64,000 nucleotides of DNA from Cyanobium sp. CACIAM 14 (GCA_000708525.1 JMRP01000001.1:62001-126000), one strand, 5' to 3'; shown: positions 1 through 7,937, counted from the first letter of the stretch. Translations and numbers: made by a program. Notes: generated by a model from the sequence alone, not told the origin.

Positions 1-230
1 TCCTCTGAGGTCTCCATCTGGCGCCGCAGTTCCTCGGTCAGGTCGCGTCGCGGCGACCCTCCCGCCAGGACCGGCCGCAGATCCTCCGGCAGGGCCTCGG
101 CCGCCAGAGCCGCCAGTTCCAGCTGGCGCAGGCTGAGGGAATCCACCACCGAGGGCCGCTGGAGGCTGTCGATCAGCCCACCCATCCAGAGGAGACCGCT
201 CAGGGTCAGGCTGATCAGGGCCAGCAGCAC
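1..230 (-). CDS. membrane protein, N-terminal fragment (possible CPBP-family intramembrane protease)
   Basis: Reading leftward, the frame encodes a hydrophobic first segment (starting VLLALISLTLSGLLWMGG) and then a hydrophilic stretch rich in Leu, Ala, Glu and Arg (DSLQRPSVVDSLSLRQLELA); it runs off the window edge. The arrangement, one N-terminal membrane helix then a soluble stalk, fits the start of a cyanobacterial CAAX/CPBP-type membrane protease, but the catalytic part lies outside the window, so the family is a guess. The first usable start in frame is GTG at 230. A GTG at 292 in another frame would give a more natural N-terminus (MDRLSGTPSRSG) but is separated by a run of eight C at 243-250, so a homopolymer length difference may hide the true start. 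It is divergent from the phosphatase gene at 383. Confidence 0.5.
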   Translation of the reverse strand, partial: MLLALISLTLSGLLWMGGLIDSLQRPSVVDSLSLRQLELAALAAEALPEDLRPVLAGGSPRRDLTEELRRQMETSE

Positions 231-382
231 CTTCCACCCGGCGGGGGGGGCTGCGGTCCGGATCGGGAAGGGGTGCCGCTCAACCGGTCCACCTCAGCGG
301 TGAAGGGGGACCGATTCTCCCCCGCGGCCTCCCGCCCTGCGACCGGTGTCCTTCCGTCCCATACGATGGCCCCGTCTGCGCC

Positions 383-1717
383 ATGAGCACCTTGCCCCTT
401 CGCATCGTGCTGGTTCGCCACGGCGTGAGCAGTTTCAACCTGGAGCACCGCGTTCAGGGACGGGACGACCTCTCGCACCTCACCGAGGAAGGGGAGCTGC
501 AGTCCCGGCTCACGGGCCAGGCCCTGCGCGAACTCGGCTTCGAGGCCGTCTACAGCTCGCCCCTGCAGCGGGCCCGCGCCACGGCGGAGACCCTGCTGGC
601 GAGCCATGGCGCGTCCGTCTCGCCGGAGTTCGACGACGACCTTCTGGAGATCGACCTGAGCCCCTGGAGCGGCTTGCTGCGCAGCGAAGTGCGGGCGCTG
701 GATCCTGAGCAGGAACGTCGCTGGCGCGAAGCCCCGGAGACCATGGAGCTCCGGCGTGCCGACGGCCGCGCCTACCGCCCGGTGCCCGAACTGATGGAGC
801 AGGCGGCGCGCTTCGCAGGCCGGCTCCGGGCACGCCACGGCGACGGTGAAGCCGTGCTGGTGGTGGCCCACAACGCCATCCTGCGCTGCCTGGTGCTGCA
901 CCTGCTCGGTCTGCCGGCGAGCGCCTTCCTGCGCCTGCGGCTCGACAACGCCTCCATCTCGGTGCTGAACCTCTCTCGCGGCGAGGGCGGGAACCCCCAG
1001 GTGCAGCTGGAGTCCCTCAACGGCATCGCCCATCTGGGCGTCCCCCTGCCCGCGGCGGCTGCCGGCAGCCGCCTGCTGCTGGTGCGCCACGGGGAGACCG
1101 ACTGGAACCGGGAGGGGCGTTTCCAGGGCCAGATGGACATCCCGCTCAACGCCCATGGCCTGGCCCAGGCCGAGGCGGCGCGGGCCTTCCTGGCCCCGGT
1201 CCCCCTGCAGCGGGCCTACAGCAGCGACATGGCCCGGCCCCTGCGCACGGCCGAGGTGATCCTCTCTTCCCACCCCGGCGTGCCCCTCACCAGCACCCGG
1301 GGGTTGCGGGAGATCGGGCACGGCCTCTGGGAAGGACGGCTCGAGAGCGAGATCGCCGCCACATGGCCCCAGCTCCTGGCCGACTGGAAGCGGACCCCCC
1401 AGACCGTGCAGATGCCCGAGGGGGAGACCATCGGCGACGTCTGGGACCGGTCGCTGGACACCTGGAACCGGATCGTCGCCGGGCTGGCTCCGCAGGAAAC
1501 GGCCCTGGTCGTCGCCCATGACGCGGTCAACAAGACCATCCTCTGCTCCCTGCTGGGTCTCACCCCCGCCGACATCTGGACGGTGAAGCAGGGGAACGGC
1601 GGCGTCACGGTGGTCGACTATCCACGCGGAGCGGCGGCACCGCCGGTGCTGGCCAGCCTCAACCTCACCGCCCACCTCGGAGGGGTACTCGACCGCACGG
1701 CCGCCGGAGCCCTCTAG
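383..1717 (+). CDS. tandem histidine phosphatase family protein (phosphoglycerate mutase-like)
   Basis: A 444-residue protein made of two complete histidine phosphatase domains. Domain 1 (about residues 6-200) has the RHG motif with catalytic His13 and the second catalytic His in VVAHNA (His163). Domain 2 (about 228-430) repeats this with RHG at His236 and VVAHDA at His379, and has the EIGHGLWEG loop typical of the family. Both active sites look intact, so this is a duplicated and still potentially double-active enzyme. Substrates in this family range from phosphoglycerate and phosphoserine to alpha-ribazole phosphate; the sequence alone does not choose. A role in cobalamin nucleotide-loop assembly is conceivable because a cobK gene lies 12 kb away, but that is weak. 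It starts at ATG 383, and the next gene on the same strand begins 49 bp after its stop. Confidence 0.9.
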   Translation: MSTLPLRIVLVRHGVSSFNLEHRVQGRDDLSHLTEEGELQSRLTGQALRELGFEAVYSSPLQRARATAETLLASHGASVSPEFDDDLLEIDLSPWSGLLRSEVRALDPEQERRWREAPETMELRRADGRAYRPVPELMEQAARFAGRLRARHGDGEAVLVVAHNAILRCLVLHLLGLPASAFLRLRLDNASISVLNLSRGEGGNPQVQLESLNGIAHLGVPLPAAAAGSRLLLVRHGETDWNREGRFQGQMDIPLNAHGLAQAEAARAFLAPVPLQRAYSSDMARPLRTAEVILSSHPGVPLTSTRGLREIGHGLWEGRLESEIAATWPQLLADWKRTPQTVQMPEGETIGDVWDRSLDTWNRIVAGLAPQETALVVAHDAVNKTILCSLLGLTPADIWTVKQGNGGVTVVDYPRGAAAPPVLASLNLTAHLGGVLDRTAAGAL

Positions 1718-1766
1718 AGCGTCCCCTTTCGCCCCCGAGGCCCCCTTCCCCCCGAGGCCGTCCGCC

Positions 1767-3047
1767 ATGCTCCGTCGTCTGCTCATCCGCGGGGTGCATC
1801 TGCTCGAAGCCCCCGACCGGCCCCCGCGGCGGGCCGACGTGCTGATCGAGGGCGGCCTGCTGGCGGCGATCGATCCGCTTCCCGAGGCAGAGACCCCAGA
1901 GGCCCCGCGGAGCTTCGAAGGCGAGGGCTGCTGGCTGGGACCCGCCCTGGTGGATCCCCACAGCGTGCTGGAGGATCCGCTCCTGGGTCGGGCGGAAACC
2001 CTCGCCAGCCTCGCGGCCGCCGCCGCGGCAGGTGGTTACGGAACGGTGGCCCTGCTCCCCTGGGCCTCCACCTGGCGCGACCGGCCCGAACGGCTGGGGC
2101 TGGCCTGGCCCGCCCCCCTGCGCCTCCTTCACTGGGGCAGCTTCAGTCGCGACGGCCTCGATCAGGACCTGGCCCCCCACGGCGACCAGCTGGAGGCCGG
2201 GGCCTGCGGCCTGGCAGCCGGCCCTGCCCTGCCGCCGATCGACCTGCTGGAGAGGGGTCTGCGCCTCGGGGAGATGGGCGACCGGCCGGTGCTGCTGCCG
2301 GCCCGGGACGGTTCCCTGGCCCGGCGTGGCTTCGTGCGGGAGCGGGTGGAGGCTCTCCGGGCCGGCTGGCCCCTGGATCCCCCCGGCAGCGAAACCGTTC
2401 CCCTCGAGACCCTGCTCTCCCTGGCCGACGACCTGCCCGCTCTGGCGCTGCGACTGATGAACCTCTCGACCGCCGAGGCGGTGGAGCGGTTGGCTCGCCT
2501 GGAGCGGCCTCCCCTGGCCTCGGTGAGCTGGTGGCATCTGGTCGCCGACAGCGGAGGTCTCGATCCGGTCGAGGAAGGCTGGCGACTGGTTCCTTCCCTG
2601 GGAGGGCCCCAGGACCGCCGGGCCCTTATCCAGGCCGTGGCCGATGGAGTCGTCGCCGCCGTCGCCGTGCACCATGTGGCCCTCGATCCGGAGGAGCAGC
2701 TGCTGCCCCTGGATCAGCGCCGGCCGGGAGTGGCGGGCCATGGCCTGGTGCTCCCGCTGTTGTGGGAGGAGCTGGTGGGCCGCCAGGGCTGGCGGCCGGA
2801 GCAGCTCTGGCAGGCCCTCTGCTGGGGTCCCTCCCGCTTCCTGGCGTTGCCGGAGCCGACCCTGGCCCCGGGCAGCCGCCAGTGGCTTCTCTTCGATCCG
2901 GCCCGCGCCTGGTGCCCGGCGGAGGAGGCCGACCCCTCCCTGGCCGCCAACCGTCCCTGCCGGGAGCGCCGGCTGCAGGGCAGGGTGATCGCCTCAGGGC
3001 TCACCGATCCGGCTGGCTGGGCTGTGGCAGCGGACCTGCCGAGCTGA
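1767..3047 (+). CDS. dihydroorotase-like protein, probably catalytically inactive
   Basis: A 426-residue amidohydrolase-fold protein with the overall order of class I dihydroorotases: an N-terminal beta-sandwich (LLIRGVHLL...ADVLIEGGLLAAID), a barrel and a closing beta segment. The metal-binding signature, normally Asp-x-His-x-His-x-Arg, reads DPHSVLEDP at residues 63-71, so the second His is Val67. The catalytic TDHAPH segment near the C-terminus reads AVHHVALDPEEQ, so the Asp is lost. The following GLVLPLLW still aligns with the GLE...LPL segment of true enzymes. Non-catalytic dihydroorotases are known as partners of aspartate transcarbamoylase in some bacteria, which is one possible role here; this is inference. 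Its 3' end overlaps the convergent lepB by 47 bp. Confidence 0.8.
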   Translation: MLRRLLIRGVHLLEAPDRPPRRADVLIEGGLLAAIDPLPEAETPEAPRSFEGEGCWLGPALVDPHSVLEDPLLGRAETLASLAAAAAAGGYGTVALLPWASTWRDRPERLGLAWPAPLRLLHWGSFSRDGLDQDLAPHGDQLEAGACGLAAGPALPPIDLLERGLRLGEMGDRPVLLPARDGSLARRGFVRERVEALRAGWPLDPPGSETVPLETLLSLADDLPALALRLMNLSTAEAVERLARLERPPLASVSWWHLVADSGGLDPVEEGWRLVPSLGGPQDRRALIQAVADGVVAAVAVHHVALDPEEQLLPLDQRRPGVAGHGLVLPLLWEELVGRQGWRPEQLWQALCWGPSRFLALPEPTLAPGSRQWLLFDPARAWCPAEEADPSLAANRPCRERRLQGRVIASGLTDPAGWAVAADLPS

Positions 3048-3756
3048 AGGGGAAGAAGCGCCAGAAGGCCCGGCCGATCAGTTCGCTATCGGGCAGGAGC
3101 GGACCGCCTGGCCAGAAGCGGGCGTCCCAGCTGTTGGCCCGGTTGTCTCCCATCACCACCAGATGGCCGGGGGGCACCACCACGTCGATCGTGCGGCAGG
3201 GGCCGACCCCCTGGCGGTCGACGGGGCAGTAGTTCTTGACGTAGGGCTCGTCGAGGGGGCGGCCGTTGATCGTGACCCGGCCCCGGGGGTCGGCCACCAC
3301 CCGCTCCCCCGGCAGGCCGATCACGCGCTTGATGTAGGCATCGCAGGCCGGCTGCTGGATCCCCGGCAGGGAGCCGATCAGAGGCAGGTTCACCAGCAGG
3401 CAGTGCAGGGCACCCGGCTTGGTGGGCCCCGTGAGGATCGGATCGAAGTGGTAGGGAGAGTGGAACACCACCACCTCGCCGCGCCGGGGCGGGCGGAAGC
3501 GGTAACTCAGTTTTTCCACCAACAGCCGGTCCTGAAGCTGCAACCCCGGCAGCATCGAGCCGGAGGGGATGTAGCGGGCCTCCACCAGGAACTGGCGGAT
3601 GCCGAGGGCCACCGCCAGGGTGATCAGCACGCTGCGCCAGAACGCCCAGGGGTTCTCCTCCCCTTCCTCCCGTCGACCCTGGTGACCCTGCCGATCCTGG
3701 GGGTGAGAGGTCAGATGACGGTCGCCGTCGTCGGCCTGGGGATCCGAAGGGGTCAA
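3001..3756 (-). CDS. lepB: signal peptidase I
   Basis: Type I signal peptidase that cleaves signal peptides from proteins exported across the plasma or thylakoid membrane. One N-terminal membrane helix (WRSVLITLAVALGIRQFL) is followed by the catalytic serine box YIPSGSMLPGLQLQDRLLVEK and the lysine box YIKRVIGLPGERV; the later GDNRANSWDARFW segment is the conserved box E. The catalytic domain contains an extra Cys-containing loop. The start is uncertain: I chose TTG at 3756 (LTPSDPQADDG). GTG at 3802 is an alternative, and the start must lie below 3824 if the divergent gene is not to be overlapped. A Gln/Arg/Asp-rich cytoplasmic head precedes the helix. It converges with the dihydroorotase-like gene, sharing 47 bp. 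Confidence 0.92.
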   Translation of the reverse strand: MTPSDPQADDGDRHLTSHPQDRQGHQGRREEGEENPWAFWRSVLITLAVALGIRQFLVEARYIPSGSMLPGLQLQDRLLVEKLSYRFRPPRRGEVVVFHSPYHFDPILTGPTKPGALHCLLVNLPLIGSLPGIQQPACDAYIKRVIGLPGERVVADPRGRVTINGRPLDEPYVKNYCPVDRQGVGPCRTIDVVVPPGHLVVMGDNRANSWDARFWPGGPLLPDSELIGRAFWRFFPFSSAGPLPQPSQPDR

Positions 3757-3823
3757 GGGATTCGTGCGGCGGGTTCCGTGGTCGGGAGGCAGATTAGGCA
3801 CCTGTCCGCCCGAAGCGTCCCCG

Positions 3824-5389
3824 ATGGCACGCCCACGCTGGCACCAGCCCACGGTTATCTCCACCAGTGGCCTGGGCAGGCGCTGGGATCGCTTCGTGGC
3901 GCTGTGGGCGGCCCTGAATCTCGTCCTGGTCGCCTTCGACATCACCTACATCCCCCTGCGCACCTTCTGGCTGCAGCGGAATCTCTATCCGCTGCCCTCG
4001 GTGCCCCTGGCGGTGCCCCTCACCTTCCTTCCCGACATCACGCCCTGGGTGGATCCGATCAAGGGGATCGAACCCCACCGGGAGACCGAGGCCTACCTGC
4101 GTCAGTTCGACCGCCTCGATGCGGCCCTGAGCCAGGGCGCGGCGGGTCGGCTCACCGCTTCCCAGCGGCAACTGCTGCAGGAGCAGGTGCAGCTCACCGC
4201 CGAGATGATCGACTCCAACCCCATGCTGGCGTCGGGAACTTCCGGCACCCTGGAGAAGATCAAGAACCGCCTGCGGCAGCGGGCCGACCGGGATTCGGCC
4301 AAGCAGGCCGCCGCGGTGCTGCTGAGCCCCGACTGGCTCTCCTCCCATGCCTGGGAGCGGGAACGCCAGTTCTGGCGCCAGCAGGTGCTGCCCCTGGTGG
4401 CCACCGCCTACTGGCGATCGATCGACGAGAACGGGCGGCCGACGGATCATTTCTGGTGGTACGACCTGGTCCTGTTCCAGAGCGTCTTCGCCCTGGACAT
4501 CCTGCTGCGGGCCGTGCGCCTGCGCCGACGGCTGCCCGGCCTGAGCTGGGGCAGGGCTCTGCTGCGGCGCTGGATTGATCTTCCCCTGTTGCTGCCTTTC
4601 TGGCGCTGGCTGCGGGTGGTGCCCGTGCTGGAGCGGCTGCACACCAGCGGGTTGATCACGATCGAACCGATCCGGGCCGTGATCAGCCGGGGCGTCGTGG
4701 CCCTGCTGGCGGTCGAGCTCTTCGAGGTGCTGGCCCTGCAACTGATCGATGGCCTGCAGCAGCTGATCCGCTCGCGCCGCTGGCCGATGCGGATCCGGGC
4801 CCTGCGCAGCCATCAGACCGTGGTCAGCAATGACGAACGGGAGCTGGTGGAGCTGGTGCGCATCTGGGCGCCCCTGCTGCTGGTGCGGGTGGCGCCCCGA
4901 CTGGCGCCCGAACTCCAGGGGGTGCTCGGCCACGCCCTGCAGCAGAGCCTTCAGAACGTCATCGTGCCCTCAGCCCTGCGCCAGCTCCAGCCCCTGCTCC
5001 AGGTGGAAAAGGAGCTCAGCCGTCAGCTCGCCGGGGGCATGGTCGACAGCCTGCTCGACCTGGGACGCAGCACCGGCGAGCGCCTCAGCCGCCGTGACGA
5101 CCAGCAATTGGAACTTCTCCAGACGTTCATCGACCGCTTCTGGGAGGAACTGGCCGAGGCCCTGGAGAGCGGCGCGGCCCTGGAACGCTCCCAGCAGTTG
5201 CTCTGCGCCTTCCTGGAGGAATTCAAGGCCACGTACGTGAGCCAGATCAGCCGCGCCGGTATCGAGGGGCTGATCGAGGAGCTCGATCAGCTGATGGTCA
5301 GGGGTGCACCGGCTTCGGAGCAGCAGCAGCCCGTGAGTCCTGTGGCGAGCCGAGGAGCTCCTCCCATTCCTGGGGCCGGAAGCCGGTGA
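3824..5389 (+). CDS. conserved membrane protein of unknown function with S4-like arginine segment
   Basis: A 521-residue protein I cannot assign. A membrane helix lies at about residues 23-45 (RFVALWAALNLVLVAF), followed by a long soluble, partly helical stretch to about 205. A cluster at 211-310 then resembles the voltage-sensor part of ion channels: a helix ending LDILLRAVRLRRR, then RRWIDLPLLLPFWRWLRVVPVLERL (249-271) with regularly spaced Arg and a helix VVALLAVELFEVLALQL. The remainder (about 315-521) is amphipathic and helical with no recognisable pore. The resemblance to S2-S4 is by eye only. The ATG at 3824 was chosen because an upstream in-frame ATG at 3764 would overlap lepB control sequences. 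Its 3' end overlaps the convergent ArsC-like gene by 92 bp. Confidence 0.8.
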   Translation: MARPRWHQPTVISTSGLGRRWDRFVALWAALNLVLVAFDITYIPLRTFWLQRNLYPLPSVPLAVPLTFLPDITPWVDPIKGIEPHRETEAYLRQFDRLDAALSQGAAGRLTASQRQLLQEQVQLTAEMIDSNPMLASGTSGTLEKIKNRLRQRADRDSAKQAAAVLLSPDWLSSHAWERERQFWRQQVLPLVATAYWRSIDENGRPTDHFWWYDLVLFQSVFALDILLRAVRLRRRLPGLSWGRALLRRWIDLPLLLPFWRWLRVVPVLERLHTSGLITIEPIRAVISRGVVALLAVELFEVLALQLIDGLQQLIRSRRWPMRIRALRSHQTVVSNDERELVELVRIWAPLLLVRVAPRLAPELQGVLGHALQQSLQNVIVPSALRQLQPLLQVEKELSRQLAGGMVDSLLDLGRSTGERLSRRDDQQLELLQTFIDRFWEELAEALESGAALERSQQLLCAFLEEFKATYVSQISRAGIEGLIEELDQLMVRGAPASEQQQPVSPVASRGAPPIPGAGSR

Positions 5390-5711
5390 GGATGCGCCCG
5401 GAGCCGGTGACCAGGAAGGGTCGTTTGATCAGCCGTCCATCCGCGGCGAGGGCCTCCAGGGCGGCGGACTCCTCCATCGCCTTCACCCTTGCCGCTCCGA
5501 GCGCCCGGTAGCTCTGCCCGCTGGTGTTGAACAGCCTGGTCCGTCCGCCCAGCTGCTCTTGGGCCTGGCGCAGCAGCCCCATGGGCGGAGGGGTGGTGGT
5601 GATGTCGATGGCCTCGAAGGGGATGGCCCGCTCCCTGAGCCAGGCGATCGCCTTGCGGCAGGTGCCGCAAGCGGCGTAGTGGTACAGCCTGTGAGGAGCC
5701 TCGGCGGCCAT
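5298..5711 (-). CDS. ArsC/Spx family thioredoxin-fold protein
   Basis: A 137-residue protein of the arsenate reductase / Spx family. It has a thioredoxin-like N-terminus with a CGTC dithiol (Cys15 and Cys18 counting from MAAEAPHRLY), the family's mid-region FNTSG...YRALG, and the conserved basic loop LIKRPFLV. A CxxC pair near the N-terminus is the Spx-type arrangement, whereas classical ArsC has a single Cys followed by Arg; cyanobacterial members are usually annotated as Spx/MgsR-like or as arsenate reductase related without proof. No role can be fixed from the sequence. It lies just downstream (6 nt) of the ferredoxin gene on the same strand, so a shared transcript and a redox theme are plausible. 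Confidence 0.85.
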   Translation of the reverse strand: MAAEAPHRLYHYAACGTCRKAIAWLRERAIPFEAIDITTTPPPMGLLRQAQEQLGGRTRLFNTSGQSYRALGAARVKAMEESAALEALAADGRLIKRPFLVTGSGRILTGFRPQEWEELLGSPQDSRAAAAPKPVHP

Positions 5712-5716
5712 GGCCC

Positions 5717-6079
5717 CTACTTGCGACCGACCAGCGCCTTGAGGGCCCCCATCAGACTGTTGGAGCCCTTGCCAACACCGGCCTCCGGCCGGGTGCGGAT
5801 GGTGACGTCCCCGTTGACGGTGGTGCGGCAGCTCAGTCGGTAGGTCGCCGGACGATCCGCCAGGTAGACCTCCTCGACGTCGCTGCGGGGGGAGAGGTTG
5901 CGAGCCCCTTCCACCACCTCCACCACGCAGGTGCCGCACTGGCCGAGTCCGCCGCAGTTGTTGAGATTGTTGAGGCCCGCGTAGGGGTTGATGCCGGCGT
6001 CGAGAGCCGCCTTGCGGAGGTTCGCCCCTTCGATGCAACCAACCTGCTGGCCTTCCTTTTCGAAACGGATGGTGGGCAC
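5717..6079 (-). CDS. [2Fe-2S] ferredoxin, adrenodoxin-like cysteine spacing
   Basis: A 120-residue ferredoxin-fold electron carrier. The four cluster cysteines are Cys42, Cys48, Cys51 and Cys84 (NNCGGLGQCGTC ... YRLSC), a C-x5-C-x2-C-x32-C pattern closer to adrenodoxin/ISC-type ferredoxins than to the plant photosynthetic C-x4-C-x2-C type, so it is probably not the main PSI acceptor PetF. The C-terminus carries a short extension ending ALKALVGRK. The start is taken as GTG at 6079 (VPTIRFEKEG); an upstream in-frame start at 6109 would add ten atypical residues. It is followed after 6 nt by the ArsC/Spx-like gene and is divergent from the methyltransferase at 6194. Confidence 0.9.
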   Translation of the reverse strand: MPTIRFEKEGQQVGCIEGANLRKAALDAGINPYAGLNNLNNCGGLGQCGTCVVEVVEGARNLSPRSDVEEVYLADRPATYRLSCRTTVNGDVTIRTRPEAGVGKGSNSLMGALKALVGRK

Positions 6080-6193
6080 GGTCGATTCGGGGTGACGGGC
6101 GCCGCCCAACTTAGGTCACGCCTGCCCCCCTCCCCGCCACTTTCGTTGCCTTGAGAAAGGATCGGCAAGGGCGGCAGGGAGGGGCTGCCTACC

Positions 6194-6904
6194 ATGGCGC
6201 CCCCGCCTCGGTTCGTCTTGCTTTCCCCCGACCCAGCCCAGCCCCGGCTAGGCGCCTACGACCTGGTGGTGCAGCAGCTCATCCCCGGCTACGCCAGCCT
6301 GGCGCGTCTTTCCGTGGCGCTCCTGTCCATCTCGCCGCTGGCCTCACGGGAGGGTGCGGCCGTGCTGGTGGCCGGGTGCGGCACCGGAGCCGAACTGCTG
6401 GAGGCGGAGGCCCAGCGGCCCGATTGGCTCCTCACCGCCATCGACCCTTCCGAGGAGATGCTGGAGGTGGCCCGACGGCGGCTGCGCAACCATGCCCGCA
6501 TCGCATGGCGTCGCAGCACCGTGGAGGATCTGGGCGCCGACGCCCTCTTCGATGGCGCCCTCTCGGTGCTCGTTCTCCAGTCTCTCCCGGACGACGGCAC
6601 CAAGCTGACCTTCCTGAGCGCCCTGGCCCGCAGTCTCAGGCCCGGGGGCCAGCTCGTTCTCGTGGATCTGATGCGGCCCGAACGATCCGCCCTCTCCGCC
6701 CAGGTGGCTGATGCCTGGCGCGGCTTCCAGCGGGCCAGCGGCGCTCCGGAGGAGGATCTGGATCTGAGCGGTCAGATCCTCGGCTTCCATCCCATCGGCT
6801 TCGCCCGGTTGACGGCCCTGGCGGAGGCCGCAGGACTCAGCGATCCTGCGCCGTTCTTCCAGGCCCTGGACTTTCAGGGGTTTCTGCTGCAGCGACGGGC
6901 CTGA
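6194..6904 (+). CDS. class I SAM-dependent methyltransferase
   Basis: A 236-residue Rossmann-fold methyltransferase. Motif I is VLVAGCGTGAELLEAE, the acidic residue ending strand 2 is in LTAIDPSEEML, and motif III/post I is seen in the LRPGGQLVLVDL stretch. An N-terminal segment of about 50 residues (YDLVVQQLIPGYASL) resembles the lid of the CmoA/UbiE-like group. The substrate cannot be told from sequence. It starts with ATG at 6194. Its last 68 bp are overlapped by the convergent unknown gene. Confidence 0.85.
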   Translation: MAPPPRFVLLSPDPAQPRLGAYDLVVQQLIPGYASLARLSVALLSISPLASREGAAVLVAGCGTGAELLEAEAQRPDWLLTAIDPSEEMLEVARRRLRNHARIAWRRSTVEDLGADALFDGALSVLVLQSLPDDGTKLTFLSALARSLRPGGQLVLVDLMRPERSALSAQVADAWRGFQRASGAPEEDLDLSGQILGFHPIGFARLTALAEAAGLSDPAPFFQALDFQGFLLQRRA

Positions 6905-7295
6905 ACGGCAGGACTTCCGCCTCGAGTGGGCTGGGGGGGACCCGCCGGTCCATCACCACCCCCGTGAGCGGCACGACCACGGTGAGCAGACCGAGCAGGA
7001 ACCCACCCACCAGACCGAAGGGCTGATCCAGCATCATGCCGGGTGCGTCGGCCTCGTACAGCGCACTTCGCTGAATCGTTCTGGGAGGCTGGGAGTGGCT
7101 AGGGCGACTGGGGCCCGGACTGTCGGGTTCCCCCGCGCTTTCGCCTTCGCCAGCGGCCGGGGCGAGAGCGATGGCGTCCCGGCTGAAGCCGGTGTCCGTG
7201 ACGGGGGACACCTGGGCGGATGCCATGGTCAGGTGCTTGGAGCGGGCCGAGGGACCGGAACGATGGGAGGGACGTGCGGGTCGGGGTTGATCCAT
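6837..7295 (-). CDS. small unknown protein with one membrane helix
   Basis: A 152-residue protein of unknown function. The first about 75 residues are polar and rich in Pro, Ser and Ala. A conserved-looking core follows, RSALYEADAPGMMLDQPFG, then a single membrane helix GLVGGFLLGLLTVVVPLTGVVMD and a disordered tail. The tail runs into the 3' end of the methyltransferase gene, so the exact stop may matter less than the core. ATG at 7295 is preferred over a GTG ten codons upstream. The core-plus-helix layout suggests a membrane-anchored accessory protein; no function is proposed. Confidence 0.6.
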   Translation of the reverse strand: MDQPRPARPSHRSGPSARSKHLTMASAQVSPVTDTGFSRDAIALAPAAGEGESAGEPDSPGPSRPSHSQPPRTIQRSALYEADAPGMMLDQPFGLVGGFLLGLLTVVVPLTGVVMDRRVPPSPLEAEVLPFRPVAAAETPESPGPGRTAQDR

Positions 7296-7415
7296 GCAGT
7301 CGTGCTCCGGACGGACCGGGAGCACTGGATGCCAACGAAGAAAGACGGGTTCATTGTGCCACCCATTCCCAGGGTGGCCCCGCCCTGGAGGGAAGTCGAG
7401 ACCGAAAGCGGCGGT

Positions 7416-7937
7416 TCAGGCCGCCGGCCGGGACTGGGCGTGGGGGTGGCGGTGCAGGTCGAGGGTGCCGGTGGAGGGCTCGGCCCTCTCCAGGTGGGCC
7501 CGGATCGCCTTGAGCTCCTCCAGGATCGAAGCGAGCAGCTGCTGGGTCGCAGTGGAGGGCGAGTTGAGCACCTCCACCGTGACTTCCTTGATTCTGAGCA
7601 CGTCCCGGGCGAAGCGGGCCACCTCGTGGGGGTGGAACATCAGCGGATCCTTCTGATCGCTGCGGTACTCGGGGTTGAGCTTCCGAGGATTGAAGGGAGG
7701 GTTGAGATTGCGCGGATCGGTATTGGTGTAGCGATACACCGAAGCTCTGGATCGGTTCAGGGATCTCTGAACCTCATCGATGCCGATGAGGGGCTCCTCG
7801 CTGCCGCTGGCAGCCTGAAACGGGCCGGGTGGATGAGCCGGCAGGGTGGCGATAGGGGTCTGCCCTGCGGGCGCCGGCGCCTGAGAAGCCAGCGGGCCGG
7901 TCGCCGCGGAACCGGCCTGTGCAGGGTGAACAAGCAT
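7416..7937 (-). CDS. AlpA/excisionase-like helix-turn-helix protein, unknown role
   Basis: A 173-residue protein. The first about 45 residues are low-complexity (Pro/Ala). Residues 48-110 look like a winged helix-turn-helix of the MerR/AlpA/excisionase type: LIGIDEVQRSLNRSRASVYRY (recognition-helix candidate) followed by an Asn/Pro-rich wing (NLNPPFNPRKLNPE) and FHPHEVARFARDVL. The tail (about 112-150) is predicted helical and may dimerise (STATQQLLASILEELKAIRAHLERA). No phage or plasmid genes are nearby, so a chromosomal regulator or nucleoid protein is more likely than a prophage remnant. The assignment is by pattern only. The start ATG 7937 faces proS divergently. Confidence 0.65.
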   Translation of the reverse strand: MLVHPAQAGSAATGPLASQAPAPAGQTPIATLPAHPPGPFQAASGSEEPLIGIDEVQRSLNRSRASVYRYTNTDPRNLNPPFNPRKLNPEYRSDQKDPLMFHPHEVARFARDVLRIKEVTVEVLNSPSTATQQLLASILEELKAIRAHLERAEPSTGTLDLHRHPHAQSRPAA

